Source of the DNA: an uncultured Pseudomonadota bacterium
Lineage (GTDB): Bacteria; Bdellovibrionota_B; Oligoflexia; Oligoflexales; CAIMVM01
NCBI GenBank assembly: GCA_903844895.1
Contig: CAIMVM010000216.1
Location: 1-34,863 of the forward strand
Length of the DNA: 34,863 nucleotides
Direction: 5' to 3'
In this document: one piece after another, positions 1-8,872 of the stretch
Layout: each line of letters begins with the position of its first letter
Numbering within the stretch: position 1 is the stretch's first letter
Notes under the pieces: model-generated
Told to the model about the DNA's origin: nothing
The model's input: the letters and a program-made list of their open reading frames with translations, nothing else
Databases searched by the model: none
Made by a program: the position numbers and the translations under genes

Positions 1-968
1 TCCCTGGCATAAAAACAAAGATGAGATAACTATTTCTTAGGGAATTAGGTTAGATAATTACGACGGCATAGGAAAGCGGAAATTCTACAACCTATTGAAA
101 TTTATAAAAAATAGGGTCGTCTGAAATCAGCCGCACCCAAATCTTTTAATAAGATTTAATACCGTTTTCTACATCTGGATCGTCTTTTTACTTCCGAAAT
201 TTTGTTTGGATTTTTCTAATATAGCCCCAGATGACTTTGCGAACCAAAAAGAGGTTTGGTAGTCGGTCTTGCTGAAAGCATCGGAACTTAAAGACCAAAG
301 TTTAGGTATGCCATAATTAAAATATCCAAATTAAAACAAGTTCAAATTTGATCTCCCACGAGTCTCTGATTCTTAGCCGAGATCCGTATTTTCGCACCTC
401 AAGTTGAGGCAAATCTCAAAAATGTTGTTTTTTTTGAAAGTGAAAAGCGTAGCCACATAAATGGCTAGTTATTTTTCAGCATCCTCACCCAACTAGGCAC
501 TCATTTTTTTGAACTTCATCTGCCCAAGACACCCTTCGCAGCCTAACAAATTCACAATCCTATCGAGGACCGGAACTAGAGTTTTTGATCAGAGTCCGCA
601 TGTGATCGACGCGCCGCATATAGGAAACCTTCTAGAAGAGTACGGACACTCTTGAAAGACCTACGCCGAATCTCCTGCAAACGACTCTTTAGGGACTGAA
701 ACTGGCAAATACGCAAGACGCCATGTTTGATTCCTTTGTTGTAAACTATGCAAGTGAATCCAGAAAGGTTTGGCCTGACTCTGTCGGGAGAGTTGTTTAA
801 GGCAAAGATTGAAGGGGAAAGGGAAAGAAAAATTGAAAGTTTACCGACGGCCTCATGATAGACACCAGGCCCTAACAACCCTGAGCAAGACAGGGGAGTT
901 TCCTATGCCTCTATGTGTGCGCACGCCATTTGTAGGTGCCTAATATCTAGTTCTAAAAAAACTTGCGC
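1..968. other. gene-poor stretch at the left edge
   Basis: No convincing gene is visible. The only open frame of about 100 codons (minus strand, 576-878) begins at a TTG without a usable ribosome binding site and has no recognisable motif, so I do not call it. The stretch is AT-rich in its first half. It holds a small perfect palindrome at 397-409 (six-base arms around one G). No tRNA, riboswitch or transposon end was recognised. The region is downstream of mutY, which is transcribed towards it. Confidence 0.5.
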
Positions 969-2006
969 TCAATGCTCTGCAAAAATGTTTTTTTGAGCTA
1001 AGCGCCAAATTTTTTGGTCGAGAGATGACAATAAAAAACTCTCCATATTTTTTCGTTTCACCCAAATGCCTTCACCTTGAGGTGCCTCGAGAGAATGTGT
1101 AAAAGTTGCCGTTATCTTATATTTGGTAATATTGTGCTTTACAAAGTGCTGGGAGCGAAGAGGTTTTTTTTGAATCTCTTTTATGGGAAATCCTATTGTA
1201 CCTTTCAAAAGAAGTGAATCTTCACTTCTTTTAATTAAGAAAACTTTATCTCCATCAGTATGTAAGGTTGCTAGTAAGGACAATTTCAAGAATTCTTTAG
1301 GTGCTTTTGGCTTCGGGCACTGGGATTGGGTTTGGTTTTTGTTCGCTAAGCAAAAATTTGAAATGGGACATTCGGAACAGTGAGGGGATGAAATGCGGCA
1401 AATGGTTTGCCCTAATTCCATAACAGACTGATTGAGATCCCCTGGGTCGCCAAGTTTAGTGAGCCTAGACATGAATGAGAAAAAAATAGATTTCCATTGA
1501 GGCGTTGCTACGATCTCTTGAATATTAAATATGCGCGCTAAAACACGCTCGACATTTCCGTCAACAACACCGACCGCCTCCCCGAGAGTAATACTCGCCA
1601 AAGCAGCAGAGGTGTATGGCCCTACTCCCGCTACATCCTGCCACATAGCTCGGGATTGAGGGTAGCCTTCTTGAGCCACCTGCAGTGCCCCTTTATGCAA
1701 AAGCGCAAATCTTCGATAGTATCCCAATCCAGAAACATAGGGCCTAATAGTTTCTTCGTTTGCCTCAGCAAAATCCTGAGCACTCGGAAAACGCTTCATA
1801 AATGCTATATATTTTGGAATTACTGCCGCAATTACGGTTTGCTGCAGCATAACTTCACTTACCCAAACGCACCACGGCGACCTTGTCTGCCCCCAAAGAA
1901 CACGCCAAGGGTGCGACCATCTGTAAGGGGAATACCAAGACTGCAATGCATCAGCCATTTGATTGAGGGACGAAGTAGAAAATCCCTCGATGTTTTGAGA
2001 AAGCAT
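969..2006 (-). CDS. mutY: A/G-specific adenine glycosylase MutY
   Basis: This DNA glycosylase removes adenine mispaired with 8-oxoguanine or guanine in base excision repair. The 345-residue product has the usual MutY length and domain order. Residues 20-220 form the HhH-GPD catalytic domain: the catalytic Glu51 lies in the SEVMLQQT motif, the helix-hairpin-helix VAGVGPYTSAAL is at 125-136, and the catalytic Asp149 is in VVDGNVERV. The [4Fe-4S] loop has Cys203, Cys210, Cys213 and Cys219 in the family spacing C-x6-C-x2-C-x5-C. Residues 232-345 look like the NUDIX-fold C-terminal domain that reads 8-oxoG. The ATG at 2006 follows a modest AGG. An internal ATG at 1958 would suit the family N-terminus but has no Shine-Dalgarno. 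The gene stands apart from its neighbour by about 30 nt and may be co-transcribed with the upstream small secreted protein. Confidence 0.95.
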   Translation of the reverse strand: MLSQNIEGFSTSSLNQMADALQSWYSPYRWSHPWRVLWGQTRSPWCVWVSEVMLQQTVIAAVIPKYIAFMKRFPSAQDFAEANEETIRPYVSGLGYYRRFALLHKGALQVAQEGYPQSRAMWQDVAGVGPYTSAALASITLGEAVGVVDGNVERVLARIFNIQEIVATPQWKSIFFSFMSRLTKLGDPGDLNQSVMELGQTICRISSPHCSECPISNFCLANKNQTQSQCPKPKAPKEFLKLSLLATLHTDGDKVFLIKRSEDSLLLKGTIGFPIKEIQKKPLRSQHFVKHNITKYKITATFTHSLEAPQGEGIWVKRKNMESFLLSSLDQKIWRLAQKNIFAEH

Positions 2007-2038
2007 AAAACCTATGTATAGATCGAAAGAAAATAAAT

Positions 2039-2431
2039 CTACTTATTCGTGCACTCAGCCTCTGAGCAAAAAAAGCCTTTTTTACTAGCCCCCGAAAGCT
2101 TACACAAATCTAAGGCTTCTTTCTCTGCAAGTGCTCGATTGACCCCTACGGCGCTATAAATTTCACCCATGGCCGAAATCTTGCAAATCCAAGTAGGAGT
2201 TTTTGATGACTGAGACTCCAATTGAAACACTTTTTGTTGAATTTGCCATACGGCACGCTCCAATTCCCAAACCCTTCTTTTAAGGTCATCTTTAGAATAG
2301 TGTGAATAGTCTTTAGAAACTTCAATGCGGTAAACTTCGTCGGAATACGCGCTTTGGGAGACAAAAATGGAGCCACTACATAGAACCAGAAGTGACACGA
2401 AATTTGCTCTCATGGGGAAAAAGTATTTCAT
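2039..2431 (-). CDS. small secreted protein with coiled coil and C-terminal cysteines
   Basis: The family is not recognised. The 130-residue product has an N-terminal signal sequence (residues 1-30: basic start, hydrophobic LLVLCSGSIFV core, probable cleavage near SAYS-DE). Next comes a short heptad-like helix (about 46-76) rich in Leu, Val, Arg and Glu. The C-terminal segment has four cysteines (WICK, DLCK, FFCS, AECT), compatible with two periplasmic disulfides. An AGGA six bases before the ATG supports the start. It lies 32 nt upstream of mutY on the same strand, but nothing in it suggests a repair role. I expect an exported protein of unknown function. Confidence 0.7.
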   Translation of the reverse strand: MKYFFPMRANFVSLLVLCSGSIFVSQSAYSDEVYRIEVSKDYSHYSKDDLKRRVWELERAVWQIQQKVFQLESQSSKTPTWICKISAMGEIYSAVGVNRALAEKEALDLCKLSGASKKGFFCSEAECTNK

Positions 2432-2586
2432 ATGTGATCCTATTTAGTTAGAGTCGGGATTATTCTCCATTTAACACCTAAGAGTCCAGTCATAAAATAG
2501 CGTTCCTTGCGAAGTCTAGTTGATATAGGCATTAAAAAAGCTAAGCTCTAAAAGCCTAGCTAAAATCACATGAGGATACCTTAAAT

Positions 2587-3072
2587 CTATACGGGAGTCT
2601 TTTTAGGGCGCGGCTTGTTGGCTGGTGCTGCCTTCTTTGTCGGGGCCTTTTTCGCCGGAGCTTTAGCAGACGTCTTAACTCGTGATGCACCTGTCGTAGA
2701 AGTACGCGACGGCTTTTTACCAGTTACTTTAGCTTTTGCGCTTTGGGCTGCTTGCACAATATCTTTTTCAATCTTATCTACATCAATCCCAACTCTCTGT
2801 GCGTTGTCTCTCAATTCTTTTACAAACTTGTGAATACTAGGTTCAATTTTCTTGTATTCAGTAATTGCCAATTTTTCTAATTTTTTTGCTTTCTTTTCAA
2901 TTTCCTTTGCTTTTTTATCAAGACCACTTTCCCCAGCATATTTTTTGACCTTCGCAGAGATCACTTTTGCTTCTTTTTGGACCATAGTTTGTAGGTTAGC
3001 TAGATCAGCCTGAACCACTTCAGTAATCTTCTTCGCTAAGTCTGCTTGAAATTTTGCAAATGTATTCTTCAT
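2587..3072 (-). CDS. lysine/alanine-rich protein with histone H1-like tail
   Basis: The start is set at the ATG at 3072 because a strong GGAGG lies just before it. A longer frame from 3144 would lack this. The product is 161 residues. Residues 1-100 are highly helical and charged, with repeated K/E/A stretches (AKKITEVVQ, KKAKEIEKKAKKLEK), giving a phasin-like or coiled-coil character. Residues 125-161 form a low-complexity basic tail built from KAPAKKAPTKKAAPA-type repeats, like the C-terminal tails of bacterial histone H1-like proteins. No signal peptide is present, so it should be cytoplasmic. It could bind DNA through the tail, or be a granule-associated phasin, since its upstream neighbours handle hydroxybutyryl-CoA-type intermediates. 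The choice between these is open. Confidence 0.75.
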   Translation of the reverse strand: MKNTFAKFQADLAKKITEVVQADLANLQTMVQKEAKVISAKVKKYAGESGLDKKAKEIEKKAKKLEKLAITEYKKIEPSIHKFVKELRDNAQRVGIDVDKIEKDIVQAAQSAKAKVTGKKPSRTSTTGASRVKTSAKAPAKKAPTKKAAPANKPRPKKTPV

Positions 3073-3174
3073 AAATCCTCCAAATAGATGGCAATGCTGA
3101 CGGCCATTGACACTAGTGTACACTATTTCCCAAATACCCGCCACACTGTCGAAAATTAATTTGTCATGTACTAT

Positions 3175-3957
3175 CTATTCAAAACTAGGGGATCTCTTCT
3201 CTAGAAATGCGGAAATCCCTTCTCTCGGATCTCCCAGTGCGAAACAGGCAGCAAACGAGGTCGATTCCGAATTGAGTCCTGCTCGAAGCGACATTTCTGA
3301 AGACTCTCTCACCAAACGCTTAATCTCTCGGGAGGCAAATGGTCCAGTAATTAAAATAGATTTCACGACTTTCTCAAGCTCTTCTTCAAGTTGCTCGGGA
3401 CTGACGAGTCTTGACACAAGACCTAAGGTTAAAGCTTCACTTCCCGAAAGCCTTCGACCGCTACCCGTCAACAGAAGATCCATTGCCTGTGGCAGCCCGA
3501 CCCTTCGAACGAGGCGTTGCGTGCCACCGAAGCCAGGAATGAGTCCAAGGTTTGCTTCTGGTTGCCCAAAACTAGCCTTGGTCGACGCCACTAGGATATC
3601 GCAAGCAAGCGCCAATTCACAACCTCCCCCCAAAGCAAAGCCTTGAATCTTGCCAATCACAATCTGGGGAATCTGCTCCAAGACATTTAACAAGTTCTGA
3701 CCGACTCGCGAAAACTCCAGGGCTTCTACCGGGCTCATTTCAAGCATCGATTTAATATCTGCCCCTGCAACAAACGCCTTATCCCCAGCTCCTTCCAGGA
3801 TGAGAACTCGAACGTCAGGATTCATCTCCGTCAGAATCGCTTCAAGCATTTCCTCAATCACGTGTTGATTGAGAGAGTTAAGGGCTTGCGGGCGGTTAAT
3901 GGTAAGCTTAGCCACTGGCCCTTCTTGGTCAAACAGAATGGATTCATACGCGCTCAT
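3175..3957 (-). CDS. enoyl-CoA hydratase/isomerase family protein (crotonase)
   Basis: This crotonase-fold enzyme probably hydrates a short-chain 2-enoyl-CoA to the 3-hydroxyacyl-CoA. The 260-residue length is normal. The oxyanion-hole segments are AFVAGADIK (61-69) and FALGGGCELALACD (107-120). The two catalytic glutamates of hydratases are present, Glu114 in GGGCE and Glu134 in FGQPEANLGLIPGFGGTQRL. The conservation of both favours true hydratase over isomerase or decarboxylase activity. It follows the 3-hydroxyacyl-CoA dehydrogenase gene by 9 nt, so the two form an operon catalysing consecutive steps of beta-oxidation or of the reverse, butyryl-CoA-forming route. The ATG at 3957 is the start. 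Chain-length preference cannot be read from sequence. Confidence 0.93.
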   Translation of the reverse strand: MSAYESILFDQEGPVAKLTINRPQALNSLNQHVIEEMLEAILTEMNPDVRVLILEGAGDKAFVAGADIKSMLEMSPVEALEFSRVGQNLLNVLEQIPQIVIGKIQGFALGGGCELALACDILVASTKASFGQPEANLGLIPGFGGTQRLVRRVGLPQAMDLLLTGSGRRLSGSEALTLGLVSRLVSPEQLEEELEKVVKSILITGPFASREIKRLVRESSEMSLRAGLNSESTSFAACFALGDPREGISAFLEKRSPSFE

Positions 3958-3966
3958 ATCGATTTC

Positions 3967-4821
3967 CTATTTATAGTGAAAAACCCCGCGGCCACTTTTC
4001 TTGCCCATCCAACCTGCATCCACATACTGAATCAACAGAGGTGACGGCCTATACTTAGAGTCTCCAAGTCCCTTATGCATCACATTCAATATATAAAGAC
4101 ATGTATCAAGTCCAATAAAATCAGCAAGTTCTAACGGCCCCATGGGCTGGTTAGTGCCAAGCTTCATACCGCGATCAATATCCTCAGCCGATGCCACCCC
4201 TTCCATAAGTGCAAAAAAAGCTTCGTTGATCATCGGCATCAGGATTCGATTGACAATAAATCCTGGATAGTCGTGACTTATAGATACCTCCTTACCTAAA
4301 GTTGCAGCTAACAACTTTATGTTTTGAAGAACCGTGTCGCTTGTGGCCATGCCAGGAATAATCTCCACCAATTTCATAATTGGCACTGGATTCATAAAAT
4401 GCATTCCAATAACTCGATCAGGCCGCTTTGTTGCTGATCCAAGTCGAGTAATCGATATAGACGACGTATTGCTAGCGATGACCGAATGGGAAGGCAAAAT
4501 CAAATCTAATCTTGAGAATAGATCTTTTTTTACGGCTTCATTCTCGACAATAGCCTCAATCACAAGATCGCAGGATTTTAAGCCTTCGATCGACTCTTCG
4601 AAAAATATGTTTGCTGCTCTTTGCACTTGTTCAGCAGTCAACAAATTTTTTGATCTCAGCTTTTCCGCTGAAGTCGCAATGGATTTTCTAGCTTTTTCAA
4701 GTTGAGGTCCATGAGTATCCATAAGAGTTACACTTAGCCCTGATGTGGCCATAACCTGAGCTATGCCGCTCCCCATTTGCCCGGCGCCAATGACGCCAAC
4801 ATGTGAAAATCCTGCTATCAC
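3967..4821 (-). CDS. 3-hydroxyacyl-CoA (3-hydroxybutyryl-CoA) dehydrogenase
   Basis: This NAD-dependent enzyme interconverts 3-hydroxyacyl-CoA and 3-ketoacyl-CoA. The 284-residue single-function form is typical of PaaH/Hbd-type enzymes rather than the fused FadB. A Rossmann dinucleotide motif GVIGAGQMGSGIAQ spans 9-22, with the acidic strand end VTLMD at 31-35. The catalytic His141 is in GMHFMNPVP and its partner Glu153 in KLVEIIP. The C-terminal helical domain contains PGFIVNRIL and the family's GPLELADFIGLD. The start is GTG at 4821, preceded by AGGGAG six bases upstream. It is the first gene of a two-gene unit with the enoyl-CoA hydratase. No thiolase or acyl-CoA dehydrogenase is in the window, so the rest of the pathway must be elsewhere. 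Confidence 0.94.
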   Translation of the reverse strand: MIAGFSHVGVIGAGQMGSGIAQVMATSGLSVTLMDTHGPQLEKARKSIATSAEKLRSKNLLTAEQVQRAANIFFEESIEGLKSCDLVIEAIVENEAVKKDLFSRLDLILPSHSVIASNTSSISITRLGSATKRPDRVIGMHFMNPVPIMKLVEIIPGMATSDTVLQNIKLLAATLGKEVSISHDYPGFIVNRILMPMINEAFFALMEGVASAEDIDRGMKLGTNQPMGPLELADFIGLDTCLYILNVMHKGLGDSKYRPSPLLIQYVDAGWMGKKSGRGVFHYK

Positions 4822-4971
4822 AACAGTCTCCCTGCTTAGTCAAGTCGTTGATGATAGGCAAAAAACTAAAAAATGCAATAAAATGAGCTTAGAAATTTGC
4901 TTTTATAAACTTTCTATTCGGCGCGCTCTCTTCAGGCCCATAGAGCCTAGCGCATGATTTACACAGGCCTT

Positions 4972-4990
4972 GGTCGTGCCATGAACGACC
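4972..4990. other. small hairpin in the hbd/pabB divergent gap
   Basis: A perfect six-base inverted repeat (GGTCGT, seven-base loop, ACGACC) is followed on the plus strand by TTTATT. It sits about 90 nt before pabB in the gap between divergent genes. It could be a weak terminator-like or operator-like element of the pabB leader. The stem is short, so chance is possible. Confidence 0.25.
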
Positions 4991-5077
4991 TTTATTCAGT
5001 GGGGCTCTGAAGCTTTATTTGGTATCCCAATTCCCAAGTTAAGTCTATAATCTCGCCAAAATCGGGAAGTTCCTGCC

Positions 5078-6289
5078 ATGACACAACAAGCTGCAGCGCA
5101 ATGGATTCGCCACCTTTCTCAAGAAGGTCAAGTGCTGGTTTTTGGGGGAAGTCATCACTCTGAACTTTTGGTTGCTTCTAAGTTTGAAAGAATTCCGTAT
5201 AGAGAAGTTAGAAACCTCAAAGTTGGCCGAAAGTCTCCTTGCCAAATCGTTGGGTTTTTAAGTTACGATGACACGGTAGCTCAAAAGTTTGATCACTCTT
5301 TCTTCTATCGGGTCCGCGAAGGCTTCTTCTTTGATTTCAGAACTGGCCAACAGCAAATCATAGGCTCAGGCGACAAAAAAGCCTTTCTAGACATTATTTC
5401 AAGCCACAAAGATTCGCTTCCTGAATCTTTGGGTAGAAACATTCGTATAGACCTCAAGCCTCTTCAATCTGATGAGACATACTTAGAGGCATGCCATAAG
5501 GCGTTAGATTGGATTCGAAATGGGAGGTTCTATCAACTCAATCTATTGCGTTATTTTAATATTTTAGGTATGCGGCGTGATCATTTTGTAGAACATTGGC
5601 TTGTAAATTCAGGGAATCAGGGCGCATTACTCATTGACGATGATCGCGAAATCTTTTCTTATAGCCCTGAACAGTTTGTTGTTTCGAGCAACTCTAGCCC
5701 ACAGCGAAGAGTAGAAACTTTCCCGATCAAAGGCACCAGAAGACGAAGCCAAGATCCTGACATGGATTCACGGCTCAAGGCAGATTTGGAGACCTCCCCC
5801 AAAGACCGGGCTGAGCTCTCAATGATTATCGATCTCATGAGAAATGACCTCGCCCAAATCTGTAAAAAAAACACGGTCCGCGTTGACGAACCTGGGCAAG
5901 TGTATTCCTACCCCACAGTTCACCATCTGGTAGCGCATGTTAGCGGAGAGGCTTTAGACGATTTAACCTTAGGTCAAATCTTTTCCATATTGCCAGCCGG
6001 CTCGATTACCGGCGCACCTAAAGTTGAAGTAATAGCCGCTATATCAGAACTAGAAAACCGCAAACGCAGTTTTTTTATGGGATCTGCATTTCATTTGAAC
6101 TCCTCAGGCGACTTCAAGTCGACGGTTATGATTCGCACAGCTCTAAAAGTAGGGGATGCATACCAATATGCTGCCGGAAGTGGTATTGTAGTAAAATCCG
6201 TTCCAGAAGATGAAATGGCAGAAATTTATGTAAAATGCCGCGTATTATCGGGAGATCAAGATGACTCAACCTTCCACCATATCCAGTAG
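5078..6289 (+). CDS. pabB: aminodeoxychorismate synthase component I (PabB)
   Basis: This chorismate-binding enzyme aminates chorismate to 4-amino-4-deoxychorismate, the first step of the p-aminobenzoate branch of folate synthesis, using ammonia from a PabA-type amidotransferase. The 403-residue product has the chorismate-binding domain over about 135-395. The motifs are YQLNLLRYF, SPEQF, FPIKGTRRR, ELSMIIDLMRNDL, PAGSITGAPK and the AGSGIV...E segment near the end. The Lys of PIKGT marks aminodeoxychorismate synthases, while anthranilate synthases have PIAGT, so PabB is preferred over TrpE. The N-terminal 130 residues are divergent and shorter than in E. coli PabB. A GGGAAG precedes the ATG by eight bases. 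The 3' end overlaps the next gene by 29 nt, indicating translational coupling. No pabA or pabC is adjacent. Confidence 0.88.
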   Translation: MTQQAAAQWIRHLSQEGQVLVFGGSHHSELLVASKFERIPYREVRNLKVGRKSPCQIVGFLSYDDTVAQKFDHSFFYRVREGFFFDFRTGQQQIIGSGDKKAFLDIISSHKDSLPESLGRNIRIDLKPLQSDETYLEACHKALDWIRNGRFYQLNLLRYFNILGMRRDHFVEHWLVNSGNQGALLIDDDREIFSYSPEQFVVSSNSSPQRRVETFPIKGTRRRSQDPDMDSRLKADLETSPKDRAELSMIIDLMRNDLAQICKKNTVRVDEPGQVYSYPTVHHLVAHVSGEALDDLTLGQIFSILPAGSITGAPKVEVIAAISELENRKRSFFMGSAFHLNSSGDFKSTVMIRTALKVGDAYQYAAGSGIVVKSVPEDEMAEIYVKCRVLSGDQDDSTFHHIQ

Positions 6290-7931
6290 ATTTCGAAGCG
6301 CCAAACGGCTGACGCAAGTCATCCAAGTTTTTGCCCATCATGGATTTTGGTCTTTAGTAGAAAAATCTAAGCTTCAGAACTCTTTAACCAAAGTAGAGCA
6401 AAAAGAGATCGAGCAGTCTGCTCAAACTGAAGGTCAAAAGGAAGTGCAGCGACTTACAGCAGCAGCTCGACTTAGAATTGCATTTGAAGACCTTGGACCT
6501 GCCTTCGTTAAGCTAGGTCAAATTCTTGCCTCACGCGATGATTTGGTGCCACCGCATATTGTCGATGAACTGGCAAAGCTTCATAGCAGTGTCGCTGCCA
6601 TGCCGTTTTCTGACGTCATGCGAGTCCTTGAGGAAGAACTTGATAAGAGAGCATTGGCATCTATCACTTCCATTGAAGAAAAGCCACTTGCGGCTGGTTC
6701 CATTGGCCAAGTTCACTTAGCGCATTTAGACGATGGAAGTACCATTGTGCTAAAAATTCAACGCCCTGGAATATTAAAAGTGATTAAAGGTGATCTAGAA
6801 CTTATGAGCCAAGTGGCACAAGATCTAGAAAAATACCTCCCTGAACTTCGTCCTTATCGTCCTGCAGTCCTTATTTCGGAACTAAATTTTGCTCTATTAG
6901 GCGAACTTGACTATTTGCGGGAAGCTGCAAATACAGAAAAGATAAACAAAAACTTTGAAAAAGATGACAGCATTGTCCTACCAAAAGTTATATGGAATTT
7001 TACCACTTCCAAGGTATTGGGGCTTGAGTTTCTAAAAGGCGAAAAAATGCCCTCAACTCCTCAACCAAATGCCGACATCATTATTTCAAAAGGGCTTGAG
7101 ATGTTTCTTAAGATGGTCGCTGTTGACGGCGAATACCATGGCGATCTTCACCCAGGCAATCTCCTTTTACTTTCAGGGAGTCGACTGGGAGTCATTGATT
7201 TTGGGCTTACCGTTAGGCTATCTAGTTTTCAAAGGCTTCTCATCGCCGAAATTTTTGTAAGCTTGATTGAAGGCGATTGCGACCGGTTAGCCAGGGCTAT
7301 GGTAGAAATGGGAGACCCTTCGCCTGACTTTGACTATGATGCCTATAACTCTGACCTTTTGAATACACTAGGCCCCTATATGGGGGGAAGTATTTCCAAT
7401 GTTAAGACAGGAAAATTATTATTTGATTTTTCAAAGGTTTCGGCGAAGCACGGCGTTCCTCTGCCAAGGTCACTTTTTTTAGTTTTAAAGACCCTGGCAA
7501 GTTTTGAATCTGTAGGGCGCAGACTTGATCCCAGTTTTGACGTCATGCGACTTTGTGAAAAGCATGTCCATGTTCTTAAACTTCAAATCAATCAAACCAA
7601 GGAAGTTAAACACCAGCTAGAATCCATAGCAAAAGATCTCGCCTCCTTAGCGCGCATCGCACCCTTTCAGCTCCGCAAACTTCTCAAATCAGCTGTCGCA
7701 GGTGATTTAAGGCTGAATATTTCCAATGATTCTACCATGGAGCTGGCAGTACAGATTTCCAAAGCCTCGAGCCGCATTGCCATTAGTGTCATTTTGACCG
7801 GCACGATCTTAGCGTCAAGTATGCTGGTAAGCATTTCTGATCAATGGAAACATTTAGGCATCGCAGGATATATATTGTCTGGAGTTTTAGGGCTTTTTGT
7901 TGTCTTTTCTATCATTTTGAATCGTCCTTAG
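6261..7931 (+). CDS. UbiB/ABC1/AarF-family protein kinase-like protein
   Basis: This is an atypical kinase-like ATPase of the UbiB/Coq8 family, which supports ubiquinone synthesis or lipid-quinone handling at the membrane. In the 556-residue product the family-specific KxGQ motif is K84LGQ87 (AFVKLGQILASR). The alanine-rich nucleotide loop AAGSIGQVH is at 144-152 and the ATP-binding Lys165 is in VLKIQRPG. The catalytic-loop equivalent HGDLHPGN is at 293-300, and DFG at 313-315. Two hydrophobic segments at about 510-533 and 537-555 form the usual C-terminal membrane anchor. The ATG at 6261 has GGGAG six to seven bases upstream and lies inside the end of pabB. The partner biosynthetic genes (ubi/men) are not in the window, so the exact quinone role is inferred from the family. 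Confidence 0.92.
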   Translation: MTQPSTISSRFRSAKRLTQVIQVFAHHGFWSLVEKSKLQNSLTKVEQKEIEQSAQTEGQKEVQRLTAAARLRIAFEDLGPAFVKLGQILASRDDLVPPHIVDELAKLHSSVAAMPFSDVMRVLEEELDKRALASITSIEEKPLAAGSIGQVHLAHLDDGSTIVLKIQRPGILKVIKGDLELMSQVAQDLEKYLPELRPYRPAVLISELNFALLGELDYLREAANTEKINKNFEKDDSIVLPKVIWNFTTSKVLGLEFLKGEKMPSTPQPNADIIISKGLEMFLKMVAVDGEYHGDLHPGNLLLLSGSRLGVIDFGLTVRLSSFQRLLIAEIFVSLIEGDCDRLARAMVEMGDPSPDFDYDAYNSDLLNTLGPYMGGSISNVKTGKLLFDFSKVSAKHGVPLPRSLFLVLKTLASFESVGRRLDPSFDVMRLCEKHVHVLKLQINQTKEVKHQLESIAKDLASLARIAPFQLRKLLKSAVAGDLRLNISNDSTMELAVQISKASSRIAISVILTGTILASSMLVSISDQWKHLGIAGYILSGVLGLFVVFSIILNRP

Positions 7932-8326
7932 TAACGAAGAGCGCAAAAGGCAGGTTCCCTGCGAGACTTCTCTCGCAGGGGGGGTATTTAGGAAGGACAA
8001 GAAGATTTAGAGCAAGGCGGGATTTTGGCAATCGATGCCTGACTTGGCTCGATACTGTTTCCTTTATAAAGGCATTTAAAAAATACAGCCAATATCTTAA
8101 GCACTTCTTTACAAAGCCCTGCCAGGCAAGGGATTCCAGAGTCGACATCAAGAGCCATCCGATCGAGACGCCTTGTTTCTAAAAGATATATCAATCTAAT
8201 CAGATTGTTGCCGATTTATCTGCAAGATATAAACCAACCTAATTCGCTAGTGAGCTGTATTATTTTTGTTTTAAATAGCTCAACTAGGGAGGCGCATTCC
8301 TAAGTTTTAGCAAAAGAGAATCGACC
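7932..8326. other. intergenic stretch between convergent genes
   Basis: There are 395 bases between the plus-strand UbiB-like gene and the minus-strand membrane protein gene. Apart from the 10-bp stem-loop near the left end and the G run right after it (7978-7984), I see no gene. Open frames on both strands overlap each other, lack binding sites and have no motif, so I read them as chance. Confidence 0.5.
7957..7980. terminator. perfect 10-bp stem-loop after the ubiB-like gene
   Basis: Perfect 10-base arms CCCTGCGAGA / TCTCGCAGGG enclose a four-base CTTC loop, 25 nt after the stop of the UbiB-like gene. The next bases are a G run, not a T tract, so this is not a canonical intrinsic terminator. 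It may instead stop 3' exonucleases or act in a factor-dependent way. Confidence 0.45.
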
Positions 8327-8734
8327 TTAAAAAGGTTGCGCAACTCCAAGATAGACAGCACAAGTACCCAGTATGATTACTAAAAGAAGCCAAAGAGTGC
8401 GTTTCTCAGGCACTCGCTTAATCACTGCGGCGGCACCACCTAAGGCAACCCAAATACCAAATTTAGCCCAGAACCAATTGGGAAAGCCACTTTGAGCAAC
8501 GACAGAGCCCTCCTCACCAATTCCAGCATCGCCCAAAAATTTGGCCTTGGCCGCCATGCCAAAGCCACCGACTAAAATAAGTACAAGTCCAATCCCGTGA
8601 ACCATCATGGGTTTAGCGTTTTTGACAGCCCCAGCTACCTTTTCTGACAATTGGCTTGCGAGCATCATTCCAAAGCCAAGAAATAGAGTAATAATTCCAA
8701 CAAAATGTAAGATCTTATAGAATGCAAATGACAT
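8327..8734 (-). CDS. four-helix inner-membrane protein, unknown function
   Basis: The family is not recognised with confidence. The 135-residue product has four hydrophobic segments, at about 6-28, 45-62, 86-105 and 110-131. Short loops rich in Lys lie between the first two (KVAGAVKNAKPMM) and after the third (KRVPEKR). This suggests an integral membrane protein with cytoplasmic positive loops. There are His residues in the first two helices (ILHFVGI and MMVHGIG), which could bind a metal or haem, but this is speculation. The ATG follows AGGGGAC with proper spacing. The gene is divergent from trhO and convergent with the UbiB-like gene, so it is probably monocistronic. Confidence 0.75.
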   Translation of the reverse strand: MSFAFYKILHFVGIITLFLGFGMMLASQLSEKVAGAVKNAKPMMVHGIGLVLILVGGFGMAAKAKFLGDAGIGEEGSVVAQSGFPNWFWAKFGIWVALGGAAAVIKRVPEKRTLWLLLVIILGTCAVYLGVAQPF

Positions 8735-8806
8735 GAAGTGTCCCCTTGGAGAGTTATTGAATCACTCTTTTACTCGAATACTTGATTTTTAAAAGCAAAA
8801 AAAGCC

Positions 8807-8828
8807 GGCATGTTTAGCTGGACATGCC
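8807..8828 (-). terminator. hairpin followed by T tract on the minus strand, in the divergent gap
   Basis: Seven-base arms GGCATGT / ACATGCC enclose an eight-base loop. On the minus strand they are followed by GGCTTTTTTT, as in an intrinsic terminator. It lies between divergent genes, about 70 nt upstream of the four-helix protein's start. It could terminate antisense transcription from trhO or act as an attenuator in that gene's leader. Confidence 0.4.
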
Positions 8829-8872
8829 CCTTCTTTGTCAGGTATCAGATAGCCAAAGTGGAGGCCTAGCCT

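Noticed and set aside
576-878. Minus-strand frame of about 100 codons in the left gap
   Set aside because: TTG start with the binding site jammed against it, no motif, and a residue composition unlike a folded protein. It is probably chance.
5078-6289. Anthranilate synthase TrpE instead of PabB
   Set aside because: The PIKGT motif with Lys is the PabB form, and no trp genes are near.
7912-8194. Overlapping frames on both strands after the UbiB-like gene
   Set aside because: They overlap each other and a stem-loop, lack binding sites, and match nothing.
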